The translations under genes were made by a program, and so were the position numbers. A stretch of DNA of 64,000 nucleotides from positions 1 to 64,000 of the forward strand of contig JBDTVS010000070.1 in NCBI GenBank assembly GCA_040007095.1, written 5' to 3'. Origin of the DNA: JBDTVS01 sp040007095. Lineage in GTDB: Bacteria > Acidobacteriota > Vicinamibacteria > Vicinamibacterales > CAVVIG01. A model generated the notes under the pieces. It was not told where the DNA came from, did no database searches, and saw only the letters and a program-made list of their open reading frames with translations. Of this stretch, positions 54,943 to 63,210 are shown in pieces. Position 1 is the stretch's first letter. Each line of letters opens with the position of its first letter.

Positions 54943-56267
54943 TCGGCGTCGGGCACGTAGACGTAGCCCTCCAGGATGCGGCGGGCGGTGCGTCCCAGCG
55001 TCGCCCGACGAACCACGAAGCCGTCGCCGCGTTGCTCGACGCGCGCTTCGGTCTCGATGACGCCGGCGGGGTGACCGATCCGGACTGTCTTCTCTAATAC
55101 GTCGTTCTCCAGTGCGTGCCTCTTCACTGCGCTCTTCTTTACTGCGCCGCTCTCTGACGCGTTGTTCTCGAGCGCGGCGTGCTCGATTGCATCATTCTCG
55201 ATTGCGTCATTCCTGAGCACCTCATCAGCCCTGACCACGCCGTCCGCCACTGTATGGCGCGCGGGCCTGTCGCGGCGCGTCACCTCGTGCACCAGCGTTC
55301 CGGGGATGCGGCTCGCGACGCCCGTGCACACGGTGCTCGTCCCGGCGTAGGTCTTGTGCACGCGCTGCATGAACATCAGGCGCGAGACGAGGTCGCTCTC
55401 CTCGGCTTCCACGGTGCGCCGCCCGATCTCGTTCCGGTAGGCCGCCGGGGGACTGACGATGGCGAGCAGCGGCGTGGCGGGACTGTCCTCGCGCGAGCGA
55501 TCGGCGGACGACACCATCTTCATGCGGAGCGCCGCGGCGCCGCGAATGCGTTCGAGGCGATGCGCCAGGTCAGTGTCTTGGTCGATCTCGGCGGCCGTTT
55601 CCGTGCCGGCCAGGCCCACATCGCGTGCACGCACGAACACGTGGGCGTTGCCGATGTCGACCAGCGACACGTCGATGGCGCCGACGCCGGCGACCTCGAG
55701 GCGATCGACGGCGCATCCGGTCGGCAGCAGTGAACCGGTCGCTGCGCCGGCCGTGTCGGACAGGTCCACGAGGATTTTCGCGCCCGTGCCGGGAACGCCC
55801 GGCACGGAATAGTCACCGTACTCCAGGGGTCGGCCGCCTTTGACGGGAACCTCGAGGGTCAGCACGCGATCGAGGTTCGTGTTGTAGACGCGAACGACGG
55901 TCACCGGTTCGGTCGGTTCGACCAGCCCTTCATAGACCGCATAGGCGCCGACGGCCGAACTGATGTTGCCGCACAGGCTGATGTAGTCGACCGCCGGCGC
56001 GTCTATTTCCACCTGGCCGAAGGTGTAGGTCAGGTGCGTGTGCGCGGCCCGAGGGACGCCCGCGCGAACCGGGCCAATGATGGCGAGCTTGCTCGTGAGC
56101 GGATCGGCGCCGCCCAATCCATCGATCTGGCGCGTATCGGGCGATCCGAAGATCGCCAGGATCGTCTTCAGGCGCGCCTGCGGGCTGACCGGCAAATCGG
56201 CCTCCCTGAGGAAGACCGCCTTGCTCGTTCCTCCGCGCATGATCACGCAGCGCACCGGACGCGCCAT
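54933..56267 (-). CDS. PrpF-family isomerase (methylaconitate/oxalomesaconate isomerase-like)
   Basis: A 444-residue enzyme opening V-R-C-V-I-M-R-G-G-T-S-K-A-V-F, with D-G-L-G-G-A-D-P-L-T-S-K, S-L-C-G-N-I-S-S-A-V-G-A-Y-A (catalytic Cys) and N-T-N-L. The C-terminal half includes A-Y-R-N-E-I-G-R and an ending G-R-T-A-R-R-I-L-E-G-Y-V-Y. PrpF-family enzymes move double bonds in methylaconitate, 3-methylitaconate or 4-oxalomesaconate. Length exceeds the usual roughly 395 by about 45 residues, exactly accounted for by nine 5-residue repeats near residue 350-392. It is coupled to the flavoenzyme downstream. Confidence 0.88.
   Translation of the reverse strand: MARPVRCVIMRGGTSKAVFLREADLPVSPQARLKTILAIFGSPDTRQIDGLGGADPLTSKLAIIGPVRAGVPRAAHTHLTYTFGQVEIDAPAVDYISLCGNISSAVGAYAVYEGLVEPTEPVTVVRVYNTNLDRVLTLEVPVKGGRPLEYGDYSVPGVPGTGAKILVDLSDTAGAATGSLLPTGCAVDRLEVAGVGAIDVSLVDIGNAHVFVRARDVGLAGTETAAEIDQDTDLAHRLERIRGAAALRMKMVSSADRSREDSPATPLLAIVSPPAAYRNEIGRRTVEAEESDLVSRLMFMQRVHKTYAGTSTVCTGVASRIPGTLVHEVTRRDRPARHTVADGVVRADEVLRNDAIENDAIEHAALENNASESGAVKKSAVKRHALENDVLEKTVRIGHPAGVIETEARVEQRGDGFVVRRATLGRTARRILEGYVYVPDAECS
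55091..55225 (-). repeat. 15-bp minisatellite, nine units, inside the PrpF-like gene
   Basis: Nine consecutive 15-base units tile 55091-55225 without gaps; the plus-strand consensus is about TCTCNANTGCGTCNT. They encode nine pentapeptides in frame: DEVLR, NDAIE, NDAIE, HAALE, NNASE, SGAVK, KSAVK, RHALE, NDVLE. Outer units are more diverged than the two NDAIE units, as expected of an array grown by slippage and then decaying. The sequence on both sides resumes normal PrpF sequence. Confidence 0.88.
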
Positions 56268-56422
56268 GACTCAATCTCCTGCCCCGTGCTGCCGGGCCCG
56301 ACCATCATAGGCCAGGATCCGGAAGGCGCTTCGCGCCTGAAAAACTCATCACCGACTCATGGGGCCGGAAAGGCTGGTCTACCCGATTAGGGGGGCGTGC
56401 CGGGCAGGTTTCCTGTGAGAAA

Positions 56423-58891
56423 ATGCCATACGTGTTATCTCGGATGAAACGCGGCTTCTTCCCTGTCGTCGTCGTATCGCTGTGGCTCGCCTCGCCAGCG
56501 TGGAGAGCGCCCCAGGCCGCGAGCCAGGCGGGCGCGCCGAGAGCCGCGGCACCCGCCGCCAATCCGGCCACGAGCCGAGCGACCATCGATCAGTACTGCG
56601 TGGGCTGTCACAACCAGCGAACCAAGACAGCCGGGTTGATGCTCGACACGATCGACCTGTCGAACATGCCGGCGAGCGCCGACATCTGGGAAAAGGTCGT
56701 CCGGAAGTTGCGGACGGGCACCATGCCGCCACAGGGCGCGCGCCACCCAGACGAGATGACGGCGCACCTCCTGCTCACCTCGATCGAACGCGAGCTGGAT
56801 CGAGCGGCCGCAGCGAAGCCCGACCCGGGCCGGCCGATGCTGCATCGAATGAACCGCGCCGAATACGCCAACGCCGTCCGCGATCTCCTGACGCTCGAGA
56901 TCGACGTCGCGTCGCTGCTTCCCCCGGACGATTCGGCCTACGGCTTCGACAATATCTCCGACGTGCTCGGCGTGTCGCCCTCGCTGCAGGAGCGCTACCT
57001 CACGGCGGCCCGAAAGGTCAGCGCTCTCGCGGTGGGCGATCCGAGCCTCGGGCCGGTCGGCGAGACGTTCCGCGTCCGGCAGGACCTGTCGCAGAATCAG
57101 CACATCGAAGGTCTGCCGCTTGGCACCGTCGGCGGAATGCTCGTGCGGCGCACGTTTCCTCTCGACGCCGAGTACGCGCTCAAAGTCAATCTCCAGACGA
57201 CCAACTTCGGAAACATCCGCGGCATGGACTATCCGCACCAGGTGGAAATCACCGTGGATGGCGCGCGTGTGCACCTGGCCGAGATCGGTGGCAACGCCGA
57301 TCTGGCGGCGATGTTCGAGAAGCCCAAGGAAGCGGGAGACGCCATCGAGGCTCGACTCGCCACGCGCGTGCCGGTCAAGGCCGGGCCGCGAACGGTCGGC
57401 GTGGCCTTTGTGCGGAACCTGCCGCTCGGCGACACACGACGGTTGGAGCCGTTCATCCGCAGCTCGGTGGACACGCTCGACTGGACGGGACTGCCTCACA
57501 TTCAAACGTTGACGATCACGGGGCCCTTCGCCGCCACCGGAGCTGGCGATACGCCGAGCCGCCGGCGGATTTTTTCGTGCCGTCCGTCGTCCCCCGGCAC
57601 CGAACCGGCGTGCGCCCGGGAGATTCTCGGCGCGCTCACCCGGCGCGCCTACCGCCGGACCGTCACCGAGGCGGAGTTGAAGCCGCTGCTCGGGTTTTTC
57701 GAGGAGGGCCGCCGCGACGGCGGCTTCGAGACCGGGATCCAGGCCGCATTGCAGGCGATTCTCGCCAGTCCGCGGTTTGTGTTCCGCGTCGAGCGCGACC
57801 CGGTCGCCGTGCCGCCGGGCAACGCCTATCGTCTCGACGATTTCGAACTGGCGTCGCGCCTGTCGTTCTTCCTCTGGAGCAGCGTGCCGGACGAGGAGCT
57901 CCTGAAGGTCGCGAGTCAGGGCAGATTGAAGTCGCCGGCCGTGCTCGAACAGCAGGCGCGCCGCATGCTCGCCGACCCGAAGGCACAGGCGCTCGTGAGC
58001 AACTTCGCCGGCCAGTGGCTGCAGCTGCGCAACGTCAAGAGCGTGCTGCCGAACTCGGACGAATTCCCCGACTTCGACGACAATCTGCGGCAGTCGCTGC
58101 TGCGCGAAACGGAGCTGTTCTTCGCCAGCATCATGCGCGAAGACCGGAACGTGCTCGACCTGCTCCGCGCCGATTACACCTTCCTGAACGAGCGGCTCGC
58201 GCGGCACTACGGCGTGGCGAACATCTACGGCACGCAATTCCGGCGAGTCACCGTCGCCGACGAGTCCAGAAAGGGTCTCTTGGGCCAGGGCAGCATCCTG
58301 GCGCTCACCTCGCATGCAGAACGGACCTCGCCGGTCGTTCGCGGCAAATGGATCCTCGAGAACATTCTCGGCACGCCGCCGGCACCGCCGCCGCCCGACG
58401 TCCCGGCGCTCAAGGAGAACCAGGAGGGCTCGAAGCCGAGGACGCTGCGGGAGTTGATGACGGAGCACCGGGCGAACCCTGCCTGCGCCACCTGCCACAA
58501 GGTGATGGATCCGATCGGCTTCGCCATGGAGCGCTTCGACGCCGTGGGCGCGGCGCGGCTGCGCGATGCCGGTCAGTTGATCGACACCTCGGGGGATCTG
58601 GCCGACGGCACGAAGATCGACGGCGTCGTCTCGTTGCGCCAGGCCTTGCTCAGCCGACCAGAGGTCTTCGTCGGGACGATGACCGAAAAGATGCTGACCT
58701 ATGCCCTTGGCCGGGGCATCGACTATCGCGATATGCCGACGGTTCGGTCGATCGTCCGGGGGGCCGCCGCGAGCGACTATCGGTTTTCGTCACTCGTGCT
58801 GGGCATCGCGAAGAGCGTTCCGTTTCAGATGCGCATGAAACCGAGCCAGGAACCCGGGAACCACGTAGGGACCACGGCGGCGCGGCAATAA
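56423..58891 (+). CDS. Secreted DUF1587/1592/1588/1585 cytochrome-like protein
   Basis: An 822-residue exported protein. A signal peptide (about residues 10-30) precedes a haem-type motif C59-V-G-C-H63 in an N-terminal cytochrome-c-like domain. The order DUF1587 (M-N-R-A-E-Y-A-N-A-V-R-D-L-L), DUF1592 (R-R-A-Y-R-R-T-V-T-E-A-E), DUF1588 (R-G-L-L-G-Q-G-S-I-L-type segment) and DUF1585 follows. A second motif C688-A-T-C-H692 stands in between (C-H-K-V-M-D-P-I-G-F-A). Such proteins are typical of Planctomycetes and Acidobacteria and their function is unknown. The paired DUF1552 gene follows. ATG at 56444 is an alternative start. Confidence 0.88.
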   Translation: MPYVLSRMKRGFFPVVVVSLWLASPAWRAPQAASQAGAPRAAAPAANPATSRATIDQYCVGCHNQRTKTAGLMLDTIDLSNMPASADIWEKVVRKLRTGTMPPQGARHPDEMTAHLLLTSIERELDRAAAAKPDPGRPMLHRMNRAEYANAVRDLLTLEIDVASLLPPDDSAYGFDNISDVLGVSPSLQERYLTAARKVSALAVGDPSLGPVGETFRVRQDLSQNQHIEGLPLGTVGGMLVRRTFPLDAEYALKVNLQTTNFGNIRGMDYPHQVEITVDGARVHLAEIGGNADLAAMFEKPKEAGDAIEARLATRVPVKAGPRTVGVAFVRNLPLGDTRRLEPFIRSSVDTLDWTGLPHIQTLTITGPFAATGAGDTPSRRRIFSCRPSSPGTEPACAREILGALTRRAYRRTVTEAELKPLLGFFEEGRRDGGFETGIQAALQAILASPRFVFRVERDPVAVPPGNAYRLDDFELASRLSFFLWSSVPDEELLKVASQGRLKSPAVLEQQARRMLADPKAQALVSNFAGQWLQLRNVKSVLPNSDEFPDFDDNLRQSLLRETELFFASIMREDRNVLDLLRADYTFLNERLARHYGVANIYGTQFRRVTVADESRKGLLGQGSILALTSHAERTSPVVRGKWILENILGTPPAPPPPDVPALKENQEGSKPRTLRELMTEHRANPACATCHKVMDPIGFAMERFDAVGAARLRDAGQLIDTSGDLADGTKIDGVVSLRQALLSRPEVFVGTMTEKMLTYALGRGIDYRDMPTVRSIVRGAAASDYRFSSLVLGIAKSVPFQMRMKPSQEPGNHVGTTAARQ

Positions 58892-58910
58892 CCACAGGGA
58901 CAATTTTCGG

Positions 58911-59001
58911 AACCACAAAGGGCACAAAGGACACAAAGAAATTCAGGAAACCGACACAAAAATGACTGTCAGCCTTTGTGATCTTCGTGACCTTGGTGGT
59001 T
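58911..59001. repeat. Dispersed inverted repeat, CACAAAG class
   Basis: AACCACAAAGGGCACAAAGGACACAAAG at 58911 is answered by CTTTGTGATCTTCGTGACCTTGGTGGTT ending at 59001. It lies between the DUF1592-type and DUF1552 genes. Confidence 0.8.
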
Positions 59002-59066
59002 CATGTGTCCTGTAGTTCATGATGTTCAGTTTCTGATTCAGCTTGGTGGTCCGGAAGGGGAACCGA

Positions 59067-60380
59067 ATGTTCATTAAGAAGATGTCGCTGCCGCGCCGCA
59101 CGTTCCTGCGCGGGATGGGCGCGGTTGTCGCGCTGCCGGCGCTCGAGGCGATGGTGCCGGCGTTCACGGCATCGGCGGCGGTTGCCGCTCCCACTCGATT
59201 TGGAGCCGTTTACGTCCCCAACGGCGCGATCATGGAGCAGTGGACGCCGGGTAAGGCGGGCGCCGACTTCGAGTTCACGCCGATTCTGCAGCCGCTCGAA
59301 CCGTTCCGCGATTCGCTGGTGGTCGTCAGCAACCTGACCAGGGCGGCGACACAGGGCGGGGATCACGCCGTCAGCGCCGCGGGCTGGCTGACCGGAGCGG
59401 CCGCCAAGCGGACCGAGGCGGAGGACATTCTTGCCGGCATCACGATCGACCAGGTCGTGGCCAAGAAGATCGGCCAGGACAATCCGTTCCCGTCACTCGA
59501 GTTGGCGACCGAGGATTTCACCGGCTACATCGGCGCATGCACCACCGGTTTCAGCTGCGCCTACGCGAACACGATCGCCTGGAGCTCGCCCACGACGCCG
59601 CTGCCGATGGAGATCAATCCGCGGGTGGTGTTCGAGCGGCTGTTCGGCGAGCCGGGATCCGCGGCCCAGCGCCTCGCCCGCGCGCGACGCGATCGCAGCA
59701 TTCTCGATTTCGTGAGCCACGAGGCCAATGCCCTCCAGAACGGGCTCGGTGCGCGCGATCGGGCACGGCTCGATCAATATCTCGACAACATCCGCGAGAT
59801 CGAGCGCCGCATTCAGAAGACCGAGGCGCACAATACCGGACAGGTCACGACCGTCGACGCGCCGATCGGGATCCCCGAGTCGTTCGAGGAGCATATGGGG
59901 CTGATGTACGACCTGCTGGCGGTCGCCTACGAGGCGGACCTCACGCGGGTCTTCACGTTCATGGCGGCGCGCGAAATCAGCGCCCGCACCTATCCGCAGG
60001 CTGGCGTACCCGAGCAGCATCATCAGGTCTCGCACCACGGCAACGATCCCGACAAGATCGCGAAAACCGCCAAGATCAACACGTATCATTCGGCGCTCTT
60101 CGCCAAATTCCTGCAGAAACTGCGATCGACGCCCGACGGCGACGGTTCGCTGCTCGATCACTCGCTGATCGTCTACGGCGGCGGCATGGGCAATCCGAAC
60201 CAGCATGCGGCCAGTCCGCTGCCTCTCGTGGCGGTCGGCGGCGGCGCGGGCAAAGGCAATCGGCACGTGCTCAACAAGCCGAACACGCCAGTCGGCAATA
60301 TGTGGCTCAGCGTGGCCAATCACTTCGGCAGTCCGCTCGAGAGCTTCGGCCTGAGCAATGGACGGGTCGACCTGTTTTGA
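59067..60380 (+). CDS. DUF1552 protein with twin-arginine signal
   Basis: A 437-residue protein whose leader is P-R-R-T-F-L-R-G-M-G followed by a hydrophobic stretch, a Tat signal. The mature part is DUF1552 (F-G-A-V-Y-V-P-N-G-A-I-M near the N-terminus; S-H-H-G-N-D, Y-G-G-G-M-G-N near the C-terminus), distantly related to sulfatase/DUF1501-type folds. DUF1552 genes routinely follow DUF1592-type genes, and the two products probably act together outside the cytoplasm. The ATG at 59067 follows AAGGGG; the upstream GTG lies closer to the repeat. Confidence 0.88.
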   Translation: MFIKKMSLPRRTFLRGMGAVVALPALEAMVPAFTASAAVAAPTRFGAVYVPNGAIMEQWTPGKAGADFEFTPILQPLEPFRDSLVVVSNLTRAATQGGDHAVSAAGWLTGAAAKRTEAEDILAGITIDQVVAKKIGQDNPFPSLELATEDFTGYIGACTTGFSCAYANTIAWSSPTTPLPMEINPRVVFERLFGEPGSAAQRLARARRDRSILDFVSHEANALQNGLGARDRARLDQYLDNIREIERRIQKTEAHNTGQVTTVDAPIGIPESFEEHMGLMYDLLAVAYEADLTRVFTFMAAREISARTYPQAGVPEQHHQVSHHGNDPDKIAKTAKINTYHSALFAKFLQKLRSTPDGDGSLLDHSLIVYGGGMGNPNQHAASPLPLVAVGGGAGKGNRHVLNKPNTPVGNMWLSVANHFGSPLESFGLSNGRVDLF

Positions 60381-60416
60381 GCGCTGGCAGGCTGCTGAAA
60401 ACGTCGCCCAACTGAA

Positions 60417-60447
60417 ATTTTCGTGTCTTCGTGTTTTCGTGGTCGTT
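60417..60447. repeat. Dispersed repeat, TTCGTG class, one arm
   Basis: TTTTCGTGTCTTCGTGTTTTCGTGGT shows three 8-9 base periods, nearly identical to the right arm of the copy at 7188-7249. A CTTTGTGACCTGTGTG segment at 60464 may be a second, degenerate part. Confidence 0.6.
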
Positions 60448-60490
60448 CCCACTCTGGAGAACGGCTTTGTGACCTGTGTGCGGCTGTGCC

Positions 60491-61777
60491 TTACCTGGTT
60501 CGGAACAGGCTCAGATCGACCGCCGTGCCCATGGCGAAATAGCCCGCCGGGCTCGGGTGGATGCCGTCTCCACAGTTGAACGGCGGATGGATCAGATCGG
60601 GGTTCGACGGATCGCGCACAACCTTGTCGAAATCGATCAGGGCATCAAATGGGGCCTTGCTGCGAATCCACTGGTTGACCTCGTTTCTGATTCGCGTCTT
60701 CTCGGCATTCCAGCCGGTGTTCGTACCATTCGGAGCGACGTTGTGGCGAGGAATGATCGTCACGCCGATGGCCTTGATGCCCTTCGCCTTGATCCGTTGA
60801 ATGATGGATGTCATGCCGGCGATGACCTGGGCCGCCGGAGCGCCGCGCCGGATGTCGTTGGTCCCCATGAACAGCACGACGTCGCTGACGCCGTGGTGCG
60901 ACAGCACGTCGCGTTCGAACCGCTCGAGTCCAGGCGTGCTATCGGCCGGCGGCATCAGTCCGTCCCGGGTGATCGTGTTGCCGCCGATTCCCTCGTTGAC
61001 GACCGCTTTCTGCGCGCCGCGGGCGCCATCCCGGCGCGGCAGTCCCGCCTCGTCCGCCAGCCCCAGCCGCATCGACACGACGTCCTCCCAGCGGTCGTGC
61101 GCGTCGAGCGTGCTGCAGGTGCCGTCGGTGATGGAGTCGCCAAACGCGACAATCGCTCCCGGCGGAGATACCGATTCAACGTCGATCGCCTTGAGCCACC
61201 ACAGCGCCGTCGTGGTGAGCGTGAACGGCGCCCGGCTCTCCTCGGACGCGCCGCTCCCGTCGGCGCTTCGATACGAGCTGACCGCGGCGGCCGTGTGTTG
61301 ACTTGGCCTCACATTGCTGCCCGGCACGTAGAGACTGACGGCGAGATCCTGCTGTGCCAGCACCGACAACTGGACCGGATCGCTCCACGCGCTGCCCCCT
61401 GCCGCAATCGAGACGCCGGCGGCGCCGTTGAATGACAGGGAGTGATTCGAGCCCGCGGCGACGGCTGCCCCCTGGATGCGAAGGCCCACGTAGGCGCGGC
61501 CGATCGTCACCGGTTCAGCGCCGAAGGTGTTGTCGAGGCGGATGCGGACCGCGTCGCCCGGAATCGTGACGCGTGCAATCATGCGGACGGTCGCGTTCGT
61601 GATCCGCGTGTCGGCGAGCGCCTGTTGAGACGCGCCCCAGGCGGTCACCGAGGTTCTGCCCGGGCCCGCGCTTCCACCACGACCTTGACTGGCGCTCGGG
61701 ATGACGCCGAGCATCAGGAACAGCACGCAGGCCAGCGGCGGAATCGCGTTCAGTAGATGACGTGTGTGTCTTGTCAT
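60491..61777 (-). CDS. Secreted SGNH/GDSL-family hydrolase
   Basis: A 428-residue exported esterase: signal peptide (residues 8-30), an N-terminal beta domain (about 40-190), then the SGNH core with block I F-G-D-S215-I-T-D-G, block II Gly in N-E-G-I-G-G-N, block III G-T-N-D (305-308), and block V D-G-I-H-P. The catalytic triad is Ser215 with Asp and His of the last block. Relatives deacylate polysaccharides or lipids. The start overlaps the stop of the MmgE/PrpD gene as ATGA (61774-61777), so it is translationally coupled to that operon. Confidence 0.9.
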   Translation of the reverse strand: MTRHTRHLLNAIPPLACVLFLMLGVIPSASQGRGGSAGPGRTSVTAWGASQQALADTRITNATVRMIARVTIPGDAVRIRLDNTFGAEPVTIGRAYVGLRIQGAAVAAGSNHSLSFNGAAGVSIAAGGSAWSDPVQLSVLAQQDLAVSLYVPGSNVRPSQHTAAAVSSYRSADGSGASEESRAPFTLTTTALWWLKAIDVESVSPPGAIVAFGDSITDGTCSTLDAHDRWEDVVSMRLGLADEAGLPRRDGARGAQKAVVNEGIGGNTITRDGLMPPADSTPGLERFERDVLSHHGVSDVVLFMGTNDIRRGAPAAQVIAGMTSIIQRIKAKGIKAIGVTIIPRHNVAPNGTNTGWNAEKTRIRNEVNQWIRSKAPFDALIDFDKVVRDPSNPDLIHPPFNCGDGIHPSPAGYFAMGTAVDLSLFRTR

Positions 61778-63210
61778 TTCAACCTCTCAGCGCCTTCACG
61801 CAGGCGCAACGCGCCCAGCTCGCGCGCAAACGGAGCAATATTCGCAAAGTCGAACAGAGCCGTCGCGCCTTCCAGTACCGCTGCCGCCGCGCGCTTTCCG
61901 ACGGCGAACTCGGCCAGCGACAGGAATTTCGCGCCAAGATGGTCGGCGGTCATCCGATTCTCCGGCATGCCCTTCGGATCGTCCACTCGCTTCTTGAACT
62001 GCCGGCCATCGTTCAGCACGATGGTCACGATACCCGCGTAGCGTCCAGGATAAATCGCGTCCATTTCGGCATCGATCTCCACCTCGACGCGCGACGCCAG
62101 ATCGCAGACGAGCGGATCCTTCACGCGGGCTTCAGTGAACTGCTCGATGAGCGCCTGGCCGTCGACCAGCGCCACGGCGACATTGAAGCGAAGGCTCATT
62201 TGCGCATTCAGCACGGTGGTCGGCCGATAGATGAACCCGGTCTGACGTTCGACGACCCGGCTGATGCCGACGATCACTCTTCGCACGTCGCCCGAGCCGA
62301 AGGCGTGCTCCGACATCAACCCGAGCGCAGCATCGATACTGGAGTGATTGCTGCCGCAGCACGCGTAGGGCTTGAAGCACACCCCTTCGGTCCGCCAGGC
62401 ACGGCCCAGATCCTTGTCGATTTCGTGCAGCCGGACATCATCGGAGGTCGCCGCGAGAAACCCGCCGTCCTCGGCCTCCAGAATCTGGCGCGGGCCATGA
62501 AAGCCCTTCTGGGCGAGGAGAGCGGCGAAGATGCCGCTCTGTGCGGAGCGTCCGGGATGGAGACGTTTGCTCATCGCGCCGTCGGCGTTGAACGCCCACA
62601 GCCCGGCGGACTGCGTGCCGGCCAGGCCGAGCGCACTGGCGGTCGTCGGGCCGTCGAGACCAAGGATGACCGACGCCGCCGCGGCGGCGCCGAAGGTCCC
62701 ACAGGTTCCAGTCAAGTGCCACCCGCGCATCCGTGACGAGCTTGGATTCGCCGCGAGGCTGACCCGAGCCATGGTCTCGTAACCCGCCGCGAGCGCCGCG
62801 AGCGCCATCTGGCCGCTGATCTGCCGGGCTTCGCCGAGCGCCAGGACGGCGGGCAGCACGGCAGCTCCTGGATGGATCTTCGAGCGGTGATGGTCGTCGA
62901 AATCGAACGCGTGAATCGCCGTGCCGATCGCCAGGGCCGCGTTCGCGCTCGACACCCGTGCGCCACCGGACGCCCAGAGGGTCGATTCCTCCGGCCCGCC
63001 CTGCTCACGAGAGAACTCTTGGATGATTCGCGCCGCCGGGGTCGTGAGACCGAACAGCCCGCAACCGATGGCATCGACCAGGGCGGTTTGCAGCACGCGA
63101 CGAACGTCGGCCGGCACGCCGTGGTGACGGACGCCGCCGACGAACTCAGCGAGCGATGCGGTCGCGCCGAGCGCCGTCGGCGGGGAAACGCGTTGCACCA
63201 GATCACGCAT
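61774..63210 (-). CDS. MmgE/PrpD-family protein, second of a tandem pair
   Basis: A 478-residue enzyme of the 2-methylcitrate dehydratase/cis-aconitate decarboxylase family. Features are L-V-D-A-I-G-C-G-L-F-G in the N-terminal helical domain, H-A-F-D-F-D-D-H-H-R-S-K-I-H-P-G-A-A-V-L-P-A, and F-K-P-Y-A-C-C-G-S-N-H-S-S-I-D-A-A in the C-terminal domain. The reaction is probably dehydration or decarboxylation of a polycarboxylate. The ATG at 63210 overlaps the upstream PrpD-like gene by 8 bp; a GTG at 63246 is the alternative. Confidence 0.88.
   Translation of the reverse strand: MRDLVQRVSPPTALGATASLAEFVGGVRHHGVPADVRRVLQTALVDAIGCGLFGLTTPAARIIQEFSREQGGPEESTLWASGGARVSSANAALAIGTAIHAFDFDDHHRSKIHPGAAVLPAVLALGEARQISGQMALAALAAGYETMARVSLAANPSSSRMRGWHLTGTCGTFGAAAAASVILGLDGPTTASALGLAGTQSAGLWAFNADGAMSKRLHPGRSAQSGIFAALLAQKGFHGPRQILEAEDGGFLAATSDDVRLHEIDKDLGRAWRTEGVCFKPYACCGSNHSSIDAALGLMSEHAFGSGDVRRVIVGISRVVERQTGFIYRPTTVLNAQMSLRFNVAVALVDGQALIEQFTEARVKDPLVCDLASRVEVEIDAEMDAIYPGRYAGIVTIVLNDGRQFKKRVDDPKGMPENRMTADHLGAKFLSLAEFAVGKRAAAAVLEGATALFDFANIAPFARELGALRLREGAERLK

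Noticed and set aside
55091..55225. Pentapeptide-repeat (A[D/N]LxX) domain in the PrpF-like protein
   Set aside because: The period is five residues, but the Leu/Ile follows the Ala directly and the A-[D/N]-L order is missing. The DNA-level 15-bp array is the better description.
56435..58498. A long minus-strand frame opposite the DUF1592-type gene
   Set aside because: The sense strand has haem motifs and the full DUF order. The opposite frame is compositionally biased.
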